From the NCBI RefSeq assembly GCF_011405515.1, contig NZ_AP022671.1:124001-188000 (forward strand): a stretch of 64,000 bases of DNA, in the 5' to 3' direction. Each line of letters opens with the position of its first letter. Position 1 is the stretch's first letter. Both the position numbers and the translations under genes were made by a program. Source of the stretch: Nitrospira sp. KM1. GTDB taxonomy: Bacteria > Nitrospirota > Nitrospiria > Nitrospirales > Nitrospiraceae. Below are positions 36,080 through 44,984 of this stretch, in pieces. The notes below the pieces were generated by a model. It did no database searches and was not told the DNA's origin. It saw nothing but the letters and a program-made list of their open reading frames with translations.

Positions 36080-36802
36080 ATGCGAGCTGTCGCTGAAACA
36101 ACGGAACTGCCGTTCGCAGATCGCCAGAATGACGAAGCGATCGGACATGGGCTGAGCAGAGAGACACAGGATTGGTTTCTCGCCCTTCGGCATGCGCGGG
36201 TACCGTTTTATCCCCAGGACCGATTGCTGCTGCTTTACGGACACCCGCTTGTCTTCCGCCTCGGTCTTCATGCTGCAACGGAGCGCGTTCTCGCGGGTGA
36301 ACCGGTCATCTATCTTGACGGTGCCAGCACGTTCGACCCTTTCGTTATCGGAAGGCTTGCGCGCGTGCATCGCAGGCAGCCGCGACAGATACTCAACATG
36401 ATTCATGTGGCCCGAGCGTTTACCTGTCATCAGATGGAACGGCTGGTGTCTCAATGCCTCGATGGTGCGCTCGACCGCTATCAGGCTCGCATCGTCATGT
36501 TATCGGGACTGCTCGACACCTTCTATGAGCAGACGGTTCCGGAGCCGGAAGCGTCAAGATTGTTTGCCCGCATAATGGAAACCATGACGCGTCTGAGTCA
36601 GCAAGGAATCACGCTACTGTGTCTGTGTCCTCCTGCGCCGATATTAACCAATGCCGGCCGCCGGTGTCTGGAGCAGTTGCGCGCTCAAGCAGACCGTGTG
36701 ATTCGTGTGCAAGAGGAACATGGACTCGTACAGCTGCATGATGAAGGGTCTGCCGATGGTCAATCCTGGGAAGTTGCCCGGGCGGCATTGATTGAGCGCT
36801 GA
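36080..36802 (+). CDS. RecA-like (ImuA-like) protein lacking a Walker A motif
   Basis: 240 aa. 'VIYLDGASTFDPFVIGRLARVHRRQPRQILNMIHVARAFTCHQMERLV' is the RecA-fold segment of ImuA/RadA-like damage-response proteins. The region where a P-loop should be reads 'LLLLYGHPLVFRLGLHAA', without GxxxxGKT. A Walker-B-like strand 'ARIVMLSGLLDTFYE' is present. It follows a LexA-like gene, so a damage-induced role is plausible. No imuB or dnaE2 gene follows here. Confidence 0.65.
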   Translation: MRAVAETTELPFADRQNDEAIGHGLSRETQDWFLALRHARVPFYPQDRLLLLYGHPLVFRLGLHAATERVLAGEPVIYLDGASTFDPFVIGRLARVHRRQPRQILNMIHVARAFTCHQMERLVSQCLDGALDRYQARIVMLSGLLDTFYEQTVPEPEASRLFARIMETMTRLSQQGITLLCLCPPAPILTNAGRRCLEQLRAQADRVIRVQEEHGLVQLHDEGSADGQSWEVARAALIER

Positions 36803-37647
36803 AGCGCAACCATTGTCTTTCCAGCCCGTCATCGTTCATGTGAAGCGCGGAACACATTCTGCGTATTTCGTCTGATTCAACAATCTCGGATCTACTTTCG
36901 AGGAGCCTACACCGTGCCGACTATCCGCTCTAGGTCGTGCTGCGGGGACTCACTCCTGGCGAATCTTCATTCTGAGCACCGTCGTAGATCGCGCGCATCG
37001 TCTGCCGATCTTTCTTCGGTTGCTCAGAGAATCCTATCGACAAGCAAGTTGAACTATCGAGCGCAGGTGCATGGCGTGATGGCGGGTACATTGATCGGTG
37101 CGAGTTGCAGTTGTTTCAGATCCACTTTCATTGATTGCACATGTGCCGAGATTGCCGGCGTGCACGATCGATCGAAGATCCGACAAGAGGTCCATTGTCA
37201 GTTAGGTTCAATCAGTTTGCAAAGATAATCGAGGTGCGGTGAGAGGTGTAAGAGGGGTTCCCAGATACAATTGCATGTGTCACCCACGGAGAGCGTTTCT
37301 GCGCGTGATCCGATGCGAACAGCGACAGTACGATGCACGATCATCTTGCCGTGTGACTTCTATCAGAGTGTGACGTAGCGTCAGAGCGATTGGACTGTAA
37401 GAAGTGAACGTTCAGTATGAAGACGGCGGAGAATAAAATTCCGGAACATGATCCAGAGACATATGTATCTCACAAAGAAATACTTTCTCAAGCACAAAAT
37501 GCTTTTTGATTCGACTAACCCATTCGTAGGCATATACATCCAGCAAATTTTACCCAGTTATCGCGATAAAGCGCGTTGTATTACACTTGGTCAGGAATAG
37601 TAAGCGTTGTGAAAGCATTGATCAGACGACTGATGAACAAAAAAAAA
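36803..37647. other. Gene-poor region
   Basis: Open frames here (for example 36914-37228) lack ribosome sites, show no recognisable product and are unlikely to be genes. Base composition drops in AT-rich patches after about 37430. I see no tRNA, repeat array or clear terminator. Confidence 0.4.
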
Positions 37648-37675
37648 TTGGCATACAATGACCTGTATCTAAAAT
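37648..37675 (+). promoter_or_regulatory. Probable promoter upstream of the BACON-like protein gene
   Basis: TTGGCA (37648-37653), 16-base spacer, TAAAAT (37670-37675). If used, transcription starts near 37682, about 420 bases before the next gene. The leader contains only a 6-codon open frame (ATG 37701) and no convincing riboswitch. Confidence 0.4.
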
Positions 37676-38100
37676 GTATTCGGGGGTGTGCAAAGGAATA
37701 TGAGAGATCTAGAGAAGTAAGGAAAATGTTTTTATAACAATCACTTAGAAAGGCAATGTCAATGATGCGCGGTTTGTATTTTTCGAATCAGATACTCGTT
37801 GAGGTGAGAGTCCAAGACTATCATGCCCGGTAGTTTCAATCTCCTGATCGGAAGGGTTTAGCAATCCCCGATACCCCCTTTCCCTGTTCTTATTCGGAAT
37901 CGCACCACCATATTGCGGAGTGAAGGAAAGCCGATACGCTTTTACAGCGTCTCCACTACATCCATCACTGCAAAAAATACGAAAACACTCTCCTGGAGCA
38001 GTATTTAGCATCTTGCGCCCAATGGCATGCAACCTGCTGTGCGCACGGTCGAGCCGCACGAGCTATTTCGCACGTGCCGCAGTCGCACAAAAGGGGATCC
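37676..38100. other. Long leader or spacer before the BACON-like gene
   Basis: The minus-strand frame 37745-38059 and the plus-strand frame at 37920 have no ribosome site or family resemblance and are not supported. The DNA may be an untranslated leader. Nothing further seen. Confidence 0.35.
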
Positions 38101-39819
38101 ATGAGACGCCAACCATGTGGCCACCAACTGCTCAGCGAGGGTCGGCAGGATAAATGGAAACGGATTGGGTTGTGTCTGCTTGCTCTTGCCGGCGCACAAT
38201 CTTTCCTGGACTCAAAGGTCGAGGCTCAAAATCTATCTCCCTCGGGCATTACATTCACCTCGACGGCGGGTGGCGGCGCCCCCTCGGCGCAAACGATCAC
38301 TCTCAATCCAGTCCCCACTGAGCGCACGAGAAATTGGACGGTGTCGAAGAACTCCAGTTGGCTGCGTGTCACACCGACATCCGGAGAAATCAGGAACGAT
38401 ACAGATACGCTTTCGGCCAGCGTCACCACGAGCGGGATGAGCGCCGGTCAATATACTGACACGATTCTGATCACTCTCGTCGATCCCAATGGTGTTGTGA
38501 GAACAACAAGCACATCGGTAACCTTGAATCTAACCGGTGGATCTTCATCCTCCACCAATCCATCCATGGCATTGTCCCCGTCGTCCCTGAGTTTTTCCGG
38601 AACAGCCGGCGGCAGCGTGCCCGCGACCAAATCCGTAAACATCACCAATCCGGGAGGGAGTGCCAGTACACTTAACTGGTCGACTTCGTCGAGCGCCCCT
38701 TGGTTGCTGGTGAGCCCCAGTTCAGGTTCTACGAGAACGGAGACCGACACTCTGACTATCACGGCGAATACGTCAGGTATGGGTGCGGGAACCTATTCCG
38801 GCATGTTGACCATTTCGGGCAATGGTTCGAACGCCCCTCAACAGGTTGCCGTAAATTTGACGTTGAGCAGTCAGAGCGGCGGCGGTGGCAGCCAAACTTC
38901 AGGACTAAAGATCTCTCCAGGAAGTTTAAATGTTTCTCAGCCCGTTGGGTCTATCACGAATTGGACGGTCAACGTGACCAATAGCGGCACCGGCGCCTTA
39001 AATTGGAACGTGACTGATCCAGTGGATTGGCTCTTGAAGAGCACCGGATCGGGAAGTACGCCCGGAACCGTCGAGATCACCTTGGATAACTATTTATTGC
39101 CGACAGGGACGTACCAGAGTACCGTGACATTCTCGCCGTCGGGTGGAAGTCCAGTTGTGATGCCGGTGACGATGACCGTGACGCCCGAGGGAACAGCGGT
39201 GTCTGGAGGGGGCGGTTCCAGCAGCGGCGGTGGCTCGGGAGGGAGCAGCGGTGGCTCAGGAGGGGGAAGCACATCTCCTATCCTGACCGTGAGTCCGGCG
39301 AGCATTTCCACCAATGCCCAAGTCGGCAGCAGTGGGCCATTGACCTCCTATCTCAATATTTCAAATACCGGAGGAGGGGGCAATCTCTCATGGTCCGTCA
39401 CCGACCCCGTGGACTGGGTCATCAAGAGCGTCGATAGCGGGACCACACCGGGATCGGTGTCTGTGAGTCTCTATCCGAACGGATTGCCGGCTGGAACGTA
39501 TACGACCAACGTGACGGTAACAGCGTCCGGGGTGAGCGGATCGCCGAAAGTCATTCCGGTGACGATGACCGTCGGCTCGGGGAGCACGGCATCGGCGAGT
39601 CTGAGTTGGAACGCGAATTCGGAATCCGACCTCGCCGGATACAAAGTCTATTATGGAACATCATCAGGGAACTATACGTCATCCATCAATGTGGGCAAAG
39701 TGACAAATTACACCGTCACCGGCCTTGCCACGGGAAGGACGTACTATTTTGCACTGACCGCCTATGACACGACTGGAAACGAGAGCGCCAAGTCGTCAGA
39801 GCGGAGCGTGTCGAGATAA
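38101..39819 (+). CDS. Secreted protein with repeated BACON-like domains and C-terminal FN3 domain
   Basis: 572 aa from ATG 38101, with AGGGG just upstream. After a signal peptide it has about four immunoglobulin-like repeats with 'W....SWL.V.P.SG' and 'GTYSG.LTIS' patterns (near residues 40-145, 150-250, 260-355, 400-495), typical of BACON-like domains. A Gly/Ser-only linker (near 365-395) separates them. A C-terminal fibronectin type III domain follows ('LSWNANSESDLAGYKVYYGTSSGNYTS'). Probably a surface or extracellular adhesion or carbohydrate-interaction protein. No enzyme domain seen. Confidence 0.8.
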   Translation: MRRQPCGHQLLSEGRQDKWKRIGLCLLALAGAQSFLDSKVEAQNLSPSGITFTSTAGGGAPSAQTITLNPVPTERTRNWTVSKNSSWLRVTPTSGEIRNDTDTLSASVTTSGMSAGQYTDTILITLVDPNGVVRTTSTSVTLNLTGGSSSSTNPSMALSPSSLSFSGTAGGSVPATKSVNITNPGGSASTLNWSTSSSAPWLLVSPSSGSTRTETDTLTITANTSGMGAGTYSGMLTISGNGSNAPQQVAVNLTLSSQSGGGGSQTSGLKISPGSLNVSQPVGSITNWTVNVTNSGTGALNWNVTDPVDWLLKSTGSGSTPGTVEITLDNYLLPTGTYQSTVTFSPSGGSPVVMPVTMTVTPEGTAVSGGGGSSSGGGSGGSSGGSGGGSTSPILTVSPASISTNAQVGSSGPLTSYLNISNTGGGGNLSWSVTDPVDWVIKSVDSGTTPGSVSVSLYPNGLPAGTYTTNVTVTASGVSGSPKVIPVTMTVGSGSTASASLSWNANSESDLAGYKVYYGTSSGNYTSSINVGKVTNYTVTGLATGRTYYFALTAYDTTGNESAKSSERSVSR

Positions 39820-39833
39820 TCCTCATCCTCTGC

Positions 39834-39857
39834 GCCCGCGACGAGAGCGTCGCGGGC
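39834..39857 (+). terminator. Hairpin after the BACON-like gene
   Basis: A perfect 10-base-pair stem GCCCGCGACG-AGAG-CGTCGCGGGC lies 14 bases after the stop. It is GC-rich and not followed by a T-run, so a Rho-independent terminator of weak type, or a transcript-end stabiliser. Confidence 0.6.
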
Positions 39858-39957
39858 GAAGATTCCCCTCTCTCACGTTGTCCACGAAGCCTTGCCTAGA
39901 CGGTTTCTTCACAACATGCCCCGATATCGCCGCTGGGAGTAACTTTCGTCGAAACAA

Positions 39958-40790
39958 GTGTTGACGGTGGTCATGAATCCGGCAACCTGTTATTCCTGCT
40001 GTAAACCGGATTGTGTTGCTGACGTGCCCGAAACCAAAGGGAGCGACACCAGCAGCAACGGCTCCGCTGAGAACCTCTCCGGGACCACCCCCGTCACTAT
40101 TTACGTTGCCGAAGGGCGCTACGATTCATATCATCGGTCAGAAGTTTGGAGTCAACCCCGTTCCAGGTTTCAGGCCCTCAGCCGTCCTCTTAGACGCCCG
40201 AGCCGCCTCAGGCCGCTGCATGACGAACCGATGCAGCGATATGATCGCATCGTCGCGGTGGGGCACAGCCTTGGGAGCGTAATTGTCTATGACATCCTGA
40301 CGCGTCTGTGGCAAGAGATGCATTGGCTGCACAACATGCCGGCAAAGCCTCAACAACCTTTCTACGAAGAGATGAAGGCATGTATAGCGGGCGCGTCAGA
40401 TGCATTCGGAGATCTTGAGTGCTTCCGAAAACTACAGAGCGATCTGTTGAGAGAAGAACAATCACTCGGCATGCCCTGGAAAATCACCGATCTGATCACC
40501 ATGGGAAGCCCGTTGACTTACGCCGACTTCTTGCCGGCGGATAAAAGTACGGAATAGAAGACGGAAGAAAGATCGTGCGTTTCCGACGTGCCCCCCCCTC
40601 AGGCCGAGAACCGGCGCGATAAATTGGATTTCTTGCGAACCGGTACACGTTGCCTGACGGGGCATGGATTCAAAAAAAAGAGAGCAAAAAGATTCTGCAT
40701 CACGCGGCATCGTTCGCCTGTACACGCTGGATGAATCCCTTCTTCCCGTCCCGCATTGAGAAGCGTAAGGCAAACGTGTGTCAGAAATAG
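39958..40790 (+). pseudogene. Remnant of an alpha/beta-hydrolase gene, frameshifted
   Basis: The frame from 39958 holds 'YDRIVAVGHSLGSVIVYDILTRLW' (nucleophile elbow GHSLGS, near 40240-40310) and 'ITDLITMGSPLTYADFL', then stops at 40557. Downstream, other frames continue the same protein: 'FPTCPP' near 40588, then 'KILHHAASFACTRW' (about 40690-40730) up to TAG 40790. The eight-C run near 40591 is one place where the frame is lost. The first 80 residues look unrelated, so the 5' part is damaged too. Confidence 0.65.
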
Positions 40791-40837
40791 TCTTGCAAAA
40801 TTTTAATATAAATACTGGATCAGCCGTCCGGATGGAT

Positions 40838-41611
40838 CTAGAAGCCGACTGAGAGCCCCACCGTACTAAAGAACACCGAACGGTCCGATGGCCCCCACAG
40901 CTCACTGCCTATTCCAGTATCGAATACCACTCGAGAGCTGACCTGGTGCCGAATTCCAAGCCCGATGCCTGTCGGATTTCTTTGGCCTCTGAGATCCGAT
41001 TGCCTCGTAAATACGTTGGCAATGATCGTGTCTCGAAAGCTCAAGGGATAACCCAGAGGATAACTCACTGCGGCGACAACACGGTAAATGCCCGGCCGTT
41101 CGTTCTGTTGTGGCGAGCCCAATATCGTGTATCCGGCATTCACGTGTGTTCGCCACCGGCCGAATGAACGGGTCATCACGCCGGTCATTTCGGTATCCAC
41201 TCCCTTTGAGTTGACGCCGGTAGGCAGCCCGATTTCAATTCTGGCCGCAAAAGCCGGAATATTTATGGTCTCGGTATTGAAGTTATAGAGCGCGCCGATA
41301 CTGAGGTCTCCCGATTTGTCGTCGCCCGTGACTCCCTGCGGCTCCGTTTGGATACCGGACATGATTTCAATCTGCGTATTCTCAAAGGCTCCATAGATAA
41401 TCTGCGGTTGGAAACCAAACCGCCCTTTGCCCCGCTTACGGTCATCGAATGTCACCCCGCCTTCTACCCCGATTTCTCCTTTGGGAATGACATACGCGTC
41501 CTCAATGGCAATCGGGCGGTTAGGATCGAGGTTGTCATGGTCCAAGGCCATGGAAGTCGAAGGAAACATTCCTAAGCACAATAATATGACGCCGACTGTC
41601 CGATAATTCAC
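40838..41611 (-). CDS. Outer-membrane protein, transporter-like barrel
   Basis: 257 aa with a signal peptide ending 'STSMALD'. Many amphipathic strands ('EIGVEGGVTFDDRKRG', 'TQIEIMSGIQTEPQG', 'FAARIEIGLPTG') and a terminal 'STVGLSVGF' indicate a small outer-membrane barrel of the PF13557-like (phenol-degradation MetA type) group. It overlaps the preceding lipoprotein gene by 4 bases. It is the last gene of the ECF-headed group. Confidence 0.75.
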   Translation of the reverse strand: MNYRTVGVILLCLGMFPSTSMALDHDNLDPNRPIAIEDAYVIPKGEIGVEGGVTFDDRKRGKGRFGFQPQIIYGAFENTQIEIMSGIQTEPQGVTGDDKSGDLSIGALYNFNTETINIPAFAARIEIGLPTGVNSKGVDTEMTGVMTRSFGRWRTHVNAGYTILGSPQQNERPGIYRVVAAVSYPLGYPLSFRDTIIANVFTRQSDLRGQRNPTGIGLGIRHQVSSRVVFDTGIGSELWGPSDRSVFFSTVGLSVGF

Positions 41612-42624
41612 CGCTTGTCCTCATGACCCGGATGCGTATTCGATTGCGGTGGGGTATCGTGGGTCTTCTCATCACGCCTCAGGTAAGGATTCGACGAATC
41701 GGCGCTTGCCCAGTAGTACTCGCGTGTGATGCGATAGATCTCATTGCGTTTGTCCTCCCACGTCGGCAACAAATCCGTCACCAGAATATCGCTGATGGTG
41801 TCATGCATCATGTGAAGATTATCGAAGATGTTGGCAATGGCCGGATACTCTGCGGCGAATCTCGGGCTCAGTTCGGCCGTCATCGGCATGAATGTCCACT
41901 GCACCGGAGGTTGGTCAAGATACCGGTGATAGGTTGTGAGGATTGGTTCGACTGCCTTCTGCTTCTCCGAAAGCCCGCGAGCAGCGCTCAAGGCGTCATA
42001 CACCACGACTTGTAGATAGTGGTATGCCCAAATGGTTGCGTTAAACAGAGGAAACTTGCGACGAAAGGCTTTGGAATAGGGCAGTGAATCCAGCCGATGA
42101 TGCTCGAGCCGTTTCGAGGTAATCGCATAGGCGCTCTTCTGATAGAAAGCGAGCACATTCTGCATGGCAGTGTTCTTATCGGGCAGGTCGGAGACGTAGA
42201 TATCGTATGTCGCGCGATGGAGGGCATGGGCCTCATCGAAAGTATTCTGTGCCTTCCAGGCGAGTTTCATGTATGTCGGCGCAATGGCTTCTTCATTGGG
42301 ATTGAGGGTCGGTCTCGATGCAATGAAACGAAGGGTCTCTCGCCTGGCTGTCTCTTCGATCGCCGGGACGTCTTGAGCCCCGGTCAGGAGCAAGTGTTCG
42401 TACAGATTCGAGTGGCCGAAATCGACTCCGTTGAACTCGATATCGAGCTCTTGGAGATTCTCCCTCAGCGAGAAATTCCATAGCGCTCGATAGTAGAACC
42501 GCTTATCGCGTTGTTCGAATTGGGAACACGCAGCAATGCTGGTCGCGACCACGGTCAGGCCGGCGATCGCGACGAACAGTTTAAGCCCGTGAAGCGTCAT
42601 CGCGCGCAGACCTTTTCTCAGCAT
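41608..42624 (-). CDS. Lipoprotein of unknown family in the ECF-headed group
   Basis: 338 aa; the start at 42624 overlaps the DUF4396 gene by 7 bases, with ATG 42600 as alternative. The N-terminus 'GLTVVATSIAACSQ' has a lipobox. The mature part is helical, rich in His, Tyr and Asp ('NLHMMHDTISDIL', 'RLEHHRLDS'), and has a C-terminal His-containing tail. No family recognised. Metal binding is possible from the composition and context, but this is inference. Confidence 0.65.
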   Translation of the reverse strand: MLRKGLRAMTLHGLKLFVAIAGLTVVATSIAACSQFEQRDKRFYYRALWNFSLRENLQELDIEFNGVDFGHSNLYEHLLLTGAQDVPAIEETARRETLRFIASRPTLNPNEEAIAPTYMKLAWKAQNTFDEAHALHRATYDIYVSDLPDKNTAMQNVLAFYQKSAYAITSKRLEHHRLDSLPYSKAFRRKFPLFNATIWAYHYLQVVVYDALSAARGLSEKQKAVEPILTTYHRYLDQPPVQWTFMPMTAELSPRFAAEYPAIANIFDNLHMMHDTISDILVTDLLPTWEDKRNEIYRITREYYWASADSSNPYLRRDEKTHDTPPQSNTHPGHEDKR

Positions 42625-43202
42625 CCATGATGGCTGTGTACGAGTGCGTGACCTTTGCCTTGTTCGATCAACCAGCGGTTTACAGGAAACGCCGCAACAC
42701 CTGCCAGGAGCATCGAGATAGCCAGACTGCCCCAGAATAATGGCGCGACGAGACCCGCGTTCATTGCACCGGGGATCACCAGCATGATCGCATTATCGAC
42801 CAGCTCCATCGTTGTCATTGAGAGCGTGTCGGAGGCAAACGCCAAGTTCAGGGCTGAGCCCCATGCCAGTCCAGCCTGGCGCAAGGGCCAGAGTGTCATG
42901 GCATACCCAAAGACGAATGCAAGAGCGACCGCCAAGCCGATCGTCGGCCGGGTTCCCCAGCCCAAAGCAGTGCCCAGGGCCATGCCGATAACCTCGCCGA
43001 TCGTGCAGCCAGTCAAGCAATGGATGGTTGCCATCAATGCGGTGCGGTTCAGAGACGAACGGCGATGCGGTGCTTGGATGACATGCTGCTTGGGCTCATT
43101 GTGCTCGCCATGATGTCCGCCTTGCACTGCCGTTTCCTGTTCCGTGCAGCATTGAGCCTTGGTTTCTGACACGTTCACGTGCGACTCTACTTGCGTCATC
43201 AT
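42618..43202 (-). CDS. DUF4396 membrane protein with metal-binding-like ends
   Basis: 194 aa, with AAGGAGG upstream; the second ATG (43199) is equally good. About four membrane helices follow a polar N-terminus. 'HCLTGCTIGEVIGMALGTALGW' marks DUF4396. The N-terminal tail ('CCTEQETAVQGGHHGEH') and C-terminus ('HALVHSHHGC') are rich in Cys and His. Downstream of a Cys-tailed ECF sigma factor, so probably part of a metal response. Function of the family not known to me. Confidence 0.78.
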   Translation of the reverse strand: MMTQVESHVNVSETKAQCCTEQETAVQGGHHGEHNEPKQHVIQAPHRRSSLNRTALMATIHCLTGCTIGEVIGMALGTALGWGTRPTIGLAVALAFVFGYAMTLWPLRQAGLAWGSALNLAFASDTLSMTTMELVDNAIMLVIPGAMNAGLVAPLFWGSLAISMLLAGVAAFPVNRWLIEQGKGHALVHSHHGC

Positions 43203-43330
43203 ATAGGCCTCCTTGCATGTGATGATTGATCCTCGCTACTGCAGACGCAAAAGGGGAACAACTATTACACCTCTTCGGAGATGCCTTTTGACAGGAATGA
43301 CTTAGCGGGCGACGTGGATGGCCTCGATAC
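43203..43330 (-). promoter_or_regulatory. Candidate ECF-type promoter before the DUF4396 gene
   Basis: In this 128-base gap the minus strand holds TGTCAA followed after 18 bases by TGTAAT, a possible ECF-type promoter that the upstream sigma factor could recognise. The match is by eye and the family consensus is not known to me. Confidence 0.3.
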
Positions 43331-43918
43331 CTAAGAGCAGGTGCAATTCAGGCAACCATGCTTGGTGCAGACCCCGCAGGCAGTTTCCAGGCTACTGCGA
43401 AACGCCCGCCGGGCACGATGAAGGCGGACTGTCGCGTTGGCAGGGGATATGTGAAGATTCTTGGCCACTGCGGCGATGGGTTCATCGCGCAAATCTATTC
43501 GCCGAATCATCTCGGCATAATTCGGCTGGAGTTGCGACAACACCCCATCAATGCAAGAGCAGATCGTTCCTTTGATTTCACCGAGTGAGGGTACTTCCTG
43601 CGCATCGACGACACGGGAGTCCTTTTCATAAATGTGCCGTCGAGACTCTTCGGCCGATCTGGAGCGATAGTAATCGATGACGGCATTTCTGAGGATCCGA
43701 TAGAACCAGGCCACGACACTTTCGCGGCTTCTTACGGAATGTTCATGCTCAACGGCGCGAAGTAGGCTTTGCTGGAAAAGATCCTCTGCAATCGTCTCAT
43801 CGCTGAGTCTCTTCTTCAGGAACCCTCGGAAGGCCGCCTCATGTTCGAGAATGCGAGAGAGCCCATCATCCACGATGCGCTCTCCGGTTGTCTGCTCTCG
43901 TCGTCCAATCTCTTTCAC
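43331..43918 (-). CDS. ECF sigma factor with C-terminal Cys-rich domain (CorE-like)
   Basis: 195 aa starting at GTG 43918 (GAGGAA 7 bases upstream). Region 2 is 'LFQQSLLRAVEHEHSVRSRESVVAWFYRILRNAVIDYYRSRS' and region 4 is 'EPIAAVAKNLHISPANATVRLHRARRAFRSSLE'. The protein ends with Cys at 181, 184, 189, 192 and 194 (CxxC-x4-CxxCxC), with two further Cys in the linker. CorE-type ECF sigma factors sense copper or cadmium through such a tail, without an anti-sigma factor. It probably controls the genes downstream. Confidence 0.85.
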   Translation of the reverse strand: MKEIGRREQTTGERIVDDGLSRILEHEAAFRGFLKKRLSDETIAEDLFQQSLLRAVEHEHSVRSRESVVAWFYRILRNAVIDYYRSRSAEESRRHIYEKDSRVVDAQEVPSLGEIKGTICSCIDGVLSQLQPNYAEMIRRIDLRDEPIAAVAKNLHISPANATVRLHRARRAFRSSLETACGVCTKHGCLNCTCS

Positions 43919-44167
43919 TGCAGTATTCCTCGTTCGGAAATGTGATTTGGCCAGCTGCCTATCCCTGCTTCGTCCACACTATGCCCCGACCAAAAGCAGG
44001 CAAAGGGACTAGGGAATGCAACGTGAACGGGTTACTCCCAGTCGGCCCCGACGCTATCGAAACAGATCACTGGCTGAGAAGTCAAAGCATAGCACTGCAA
44101 CCCAACATCGGCTTCTGGTATGATGCGGCCCTACATGTGCGTTTAATGCAAGCGTGGAGGAGGTCCG

Positions 44168-44566
44168 ATGACTATCAGCCGTAGGTGCGTGGGAAGTGCG
44201 CGGTATCTGATGATTGGGGCGATGTGTAGTATCCTGATGGTCATGACAGAGAAGCCTGTGACCGCGGCGGAACAGTCCAATACCAGCCCTGAGGCTGCGG
44301 CAGGCCTACAAGCCGCCAGTTGGTTGACAACTATTCCATATGGAGCCGTGAAGGTTGCATATGCGCTTGGCGGCGGTATCGTAGGCGGGTTGACCTGGGC
44401 CATGAGCGGAGGAGATCTGGCGGCTGCCAAGGAAGTGTGGGTCCCTTCGATGACGGGCGATTATATCGTCCAGCCGCAGAATCTCTCGGGGGAAAAACCG
44501 CTCCATTTTATAGGCCGGTCATCCGAGAACGCTCAGCAGGAATTATCAGCCCAGACGTTGCATTAA
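44168..44566 (+). CDS. Small exported protein of unknown function
   Basis: 132 aa with GGAGGAGG upstream. N-terminal signal or anchor 'YLMIGAMCSILMVM', then a hydrophobic Gly-rich helix 'GAVKVAYALGGGIVGGLTWAMSGG', and a C-terminal 'WVPSMTGDYIVQPQNLSGEKPLHFIG'. No family recognised. The spacer before it (43919-44167) holds no other gene. Confidence 0.65.
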   Translation: MTISRRCVGSARYLMIGAMCSILMVMTEKPVTAAEQSNTSPEAAAGLQAASWLTTIPYGAVKVAYALGGGIVGGLTWAMSGGDLAAAKEVWVPSMTGDYIVQPQNLSGEKPLHFIGRSSENAQQELSAQTLH

Positions 44567-44984
44567 TGCCGGAGTTGGAGCATTTGGCCGATTCGAGGAT
44601 ATTCCCCTTCGGGATGCCCGCCTGATCCAGACGAACTTGTTAGGAGTGATTTACGGGAGTCACTTGACGATGAGGCAGTCCCGGGCATCAAGGCGTTGGC
44701 ATCCTGATCAATATTGCTTCGATTTCGGGATATAGAGGGCGGCATAAGCGCCCATCGTCTCGAGATGTCTCCCTTAAATGTTCTGAAGCCCTTAGAGAGT
44801 ATAAGGTATCGATAACATAGGAATCTTCAACTCCTGCCTGATACACTCAGAAATCTGAGAATGTCTTCGGTTTTCATCTGCAACAGGGCCTGGTCGTACT
44901 TTTCGGCTTGCTGTAGATAGCTATAAGGCGCACTATCTGAGAGCCTTGTGTGCTTGTAGCGGAACCTTGATGAAGGTATGACTG
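44567..44984. other. Gene-free spacer
   Basis: About 420 bases. No supported gene, repeat or clear promoter seen. Confidence 0.4.

Noticed and set aside
36914-37228. Possible 104-residue plus-strand protein
   Set aside because: GTG start without a ribosome site, odd composition rich in Ser/Cys/Arg, no recognisable motif.
37745-38059. Possible 104-residue minus-strand protein
   Set aside because: No ribosome site, no resemblance to any family, lies in what is probably the leader of the BACON-like gene.
39229-39275. Tandem repeat near the Gly/Ser linker as a mobile or CRISPR repeat
   Set aside because: It simply encodes the Gly-Ser linker of the secreted protein. No CRISPR array or cas gene is seen anywhere in the window.
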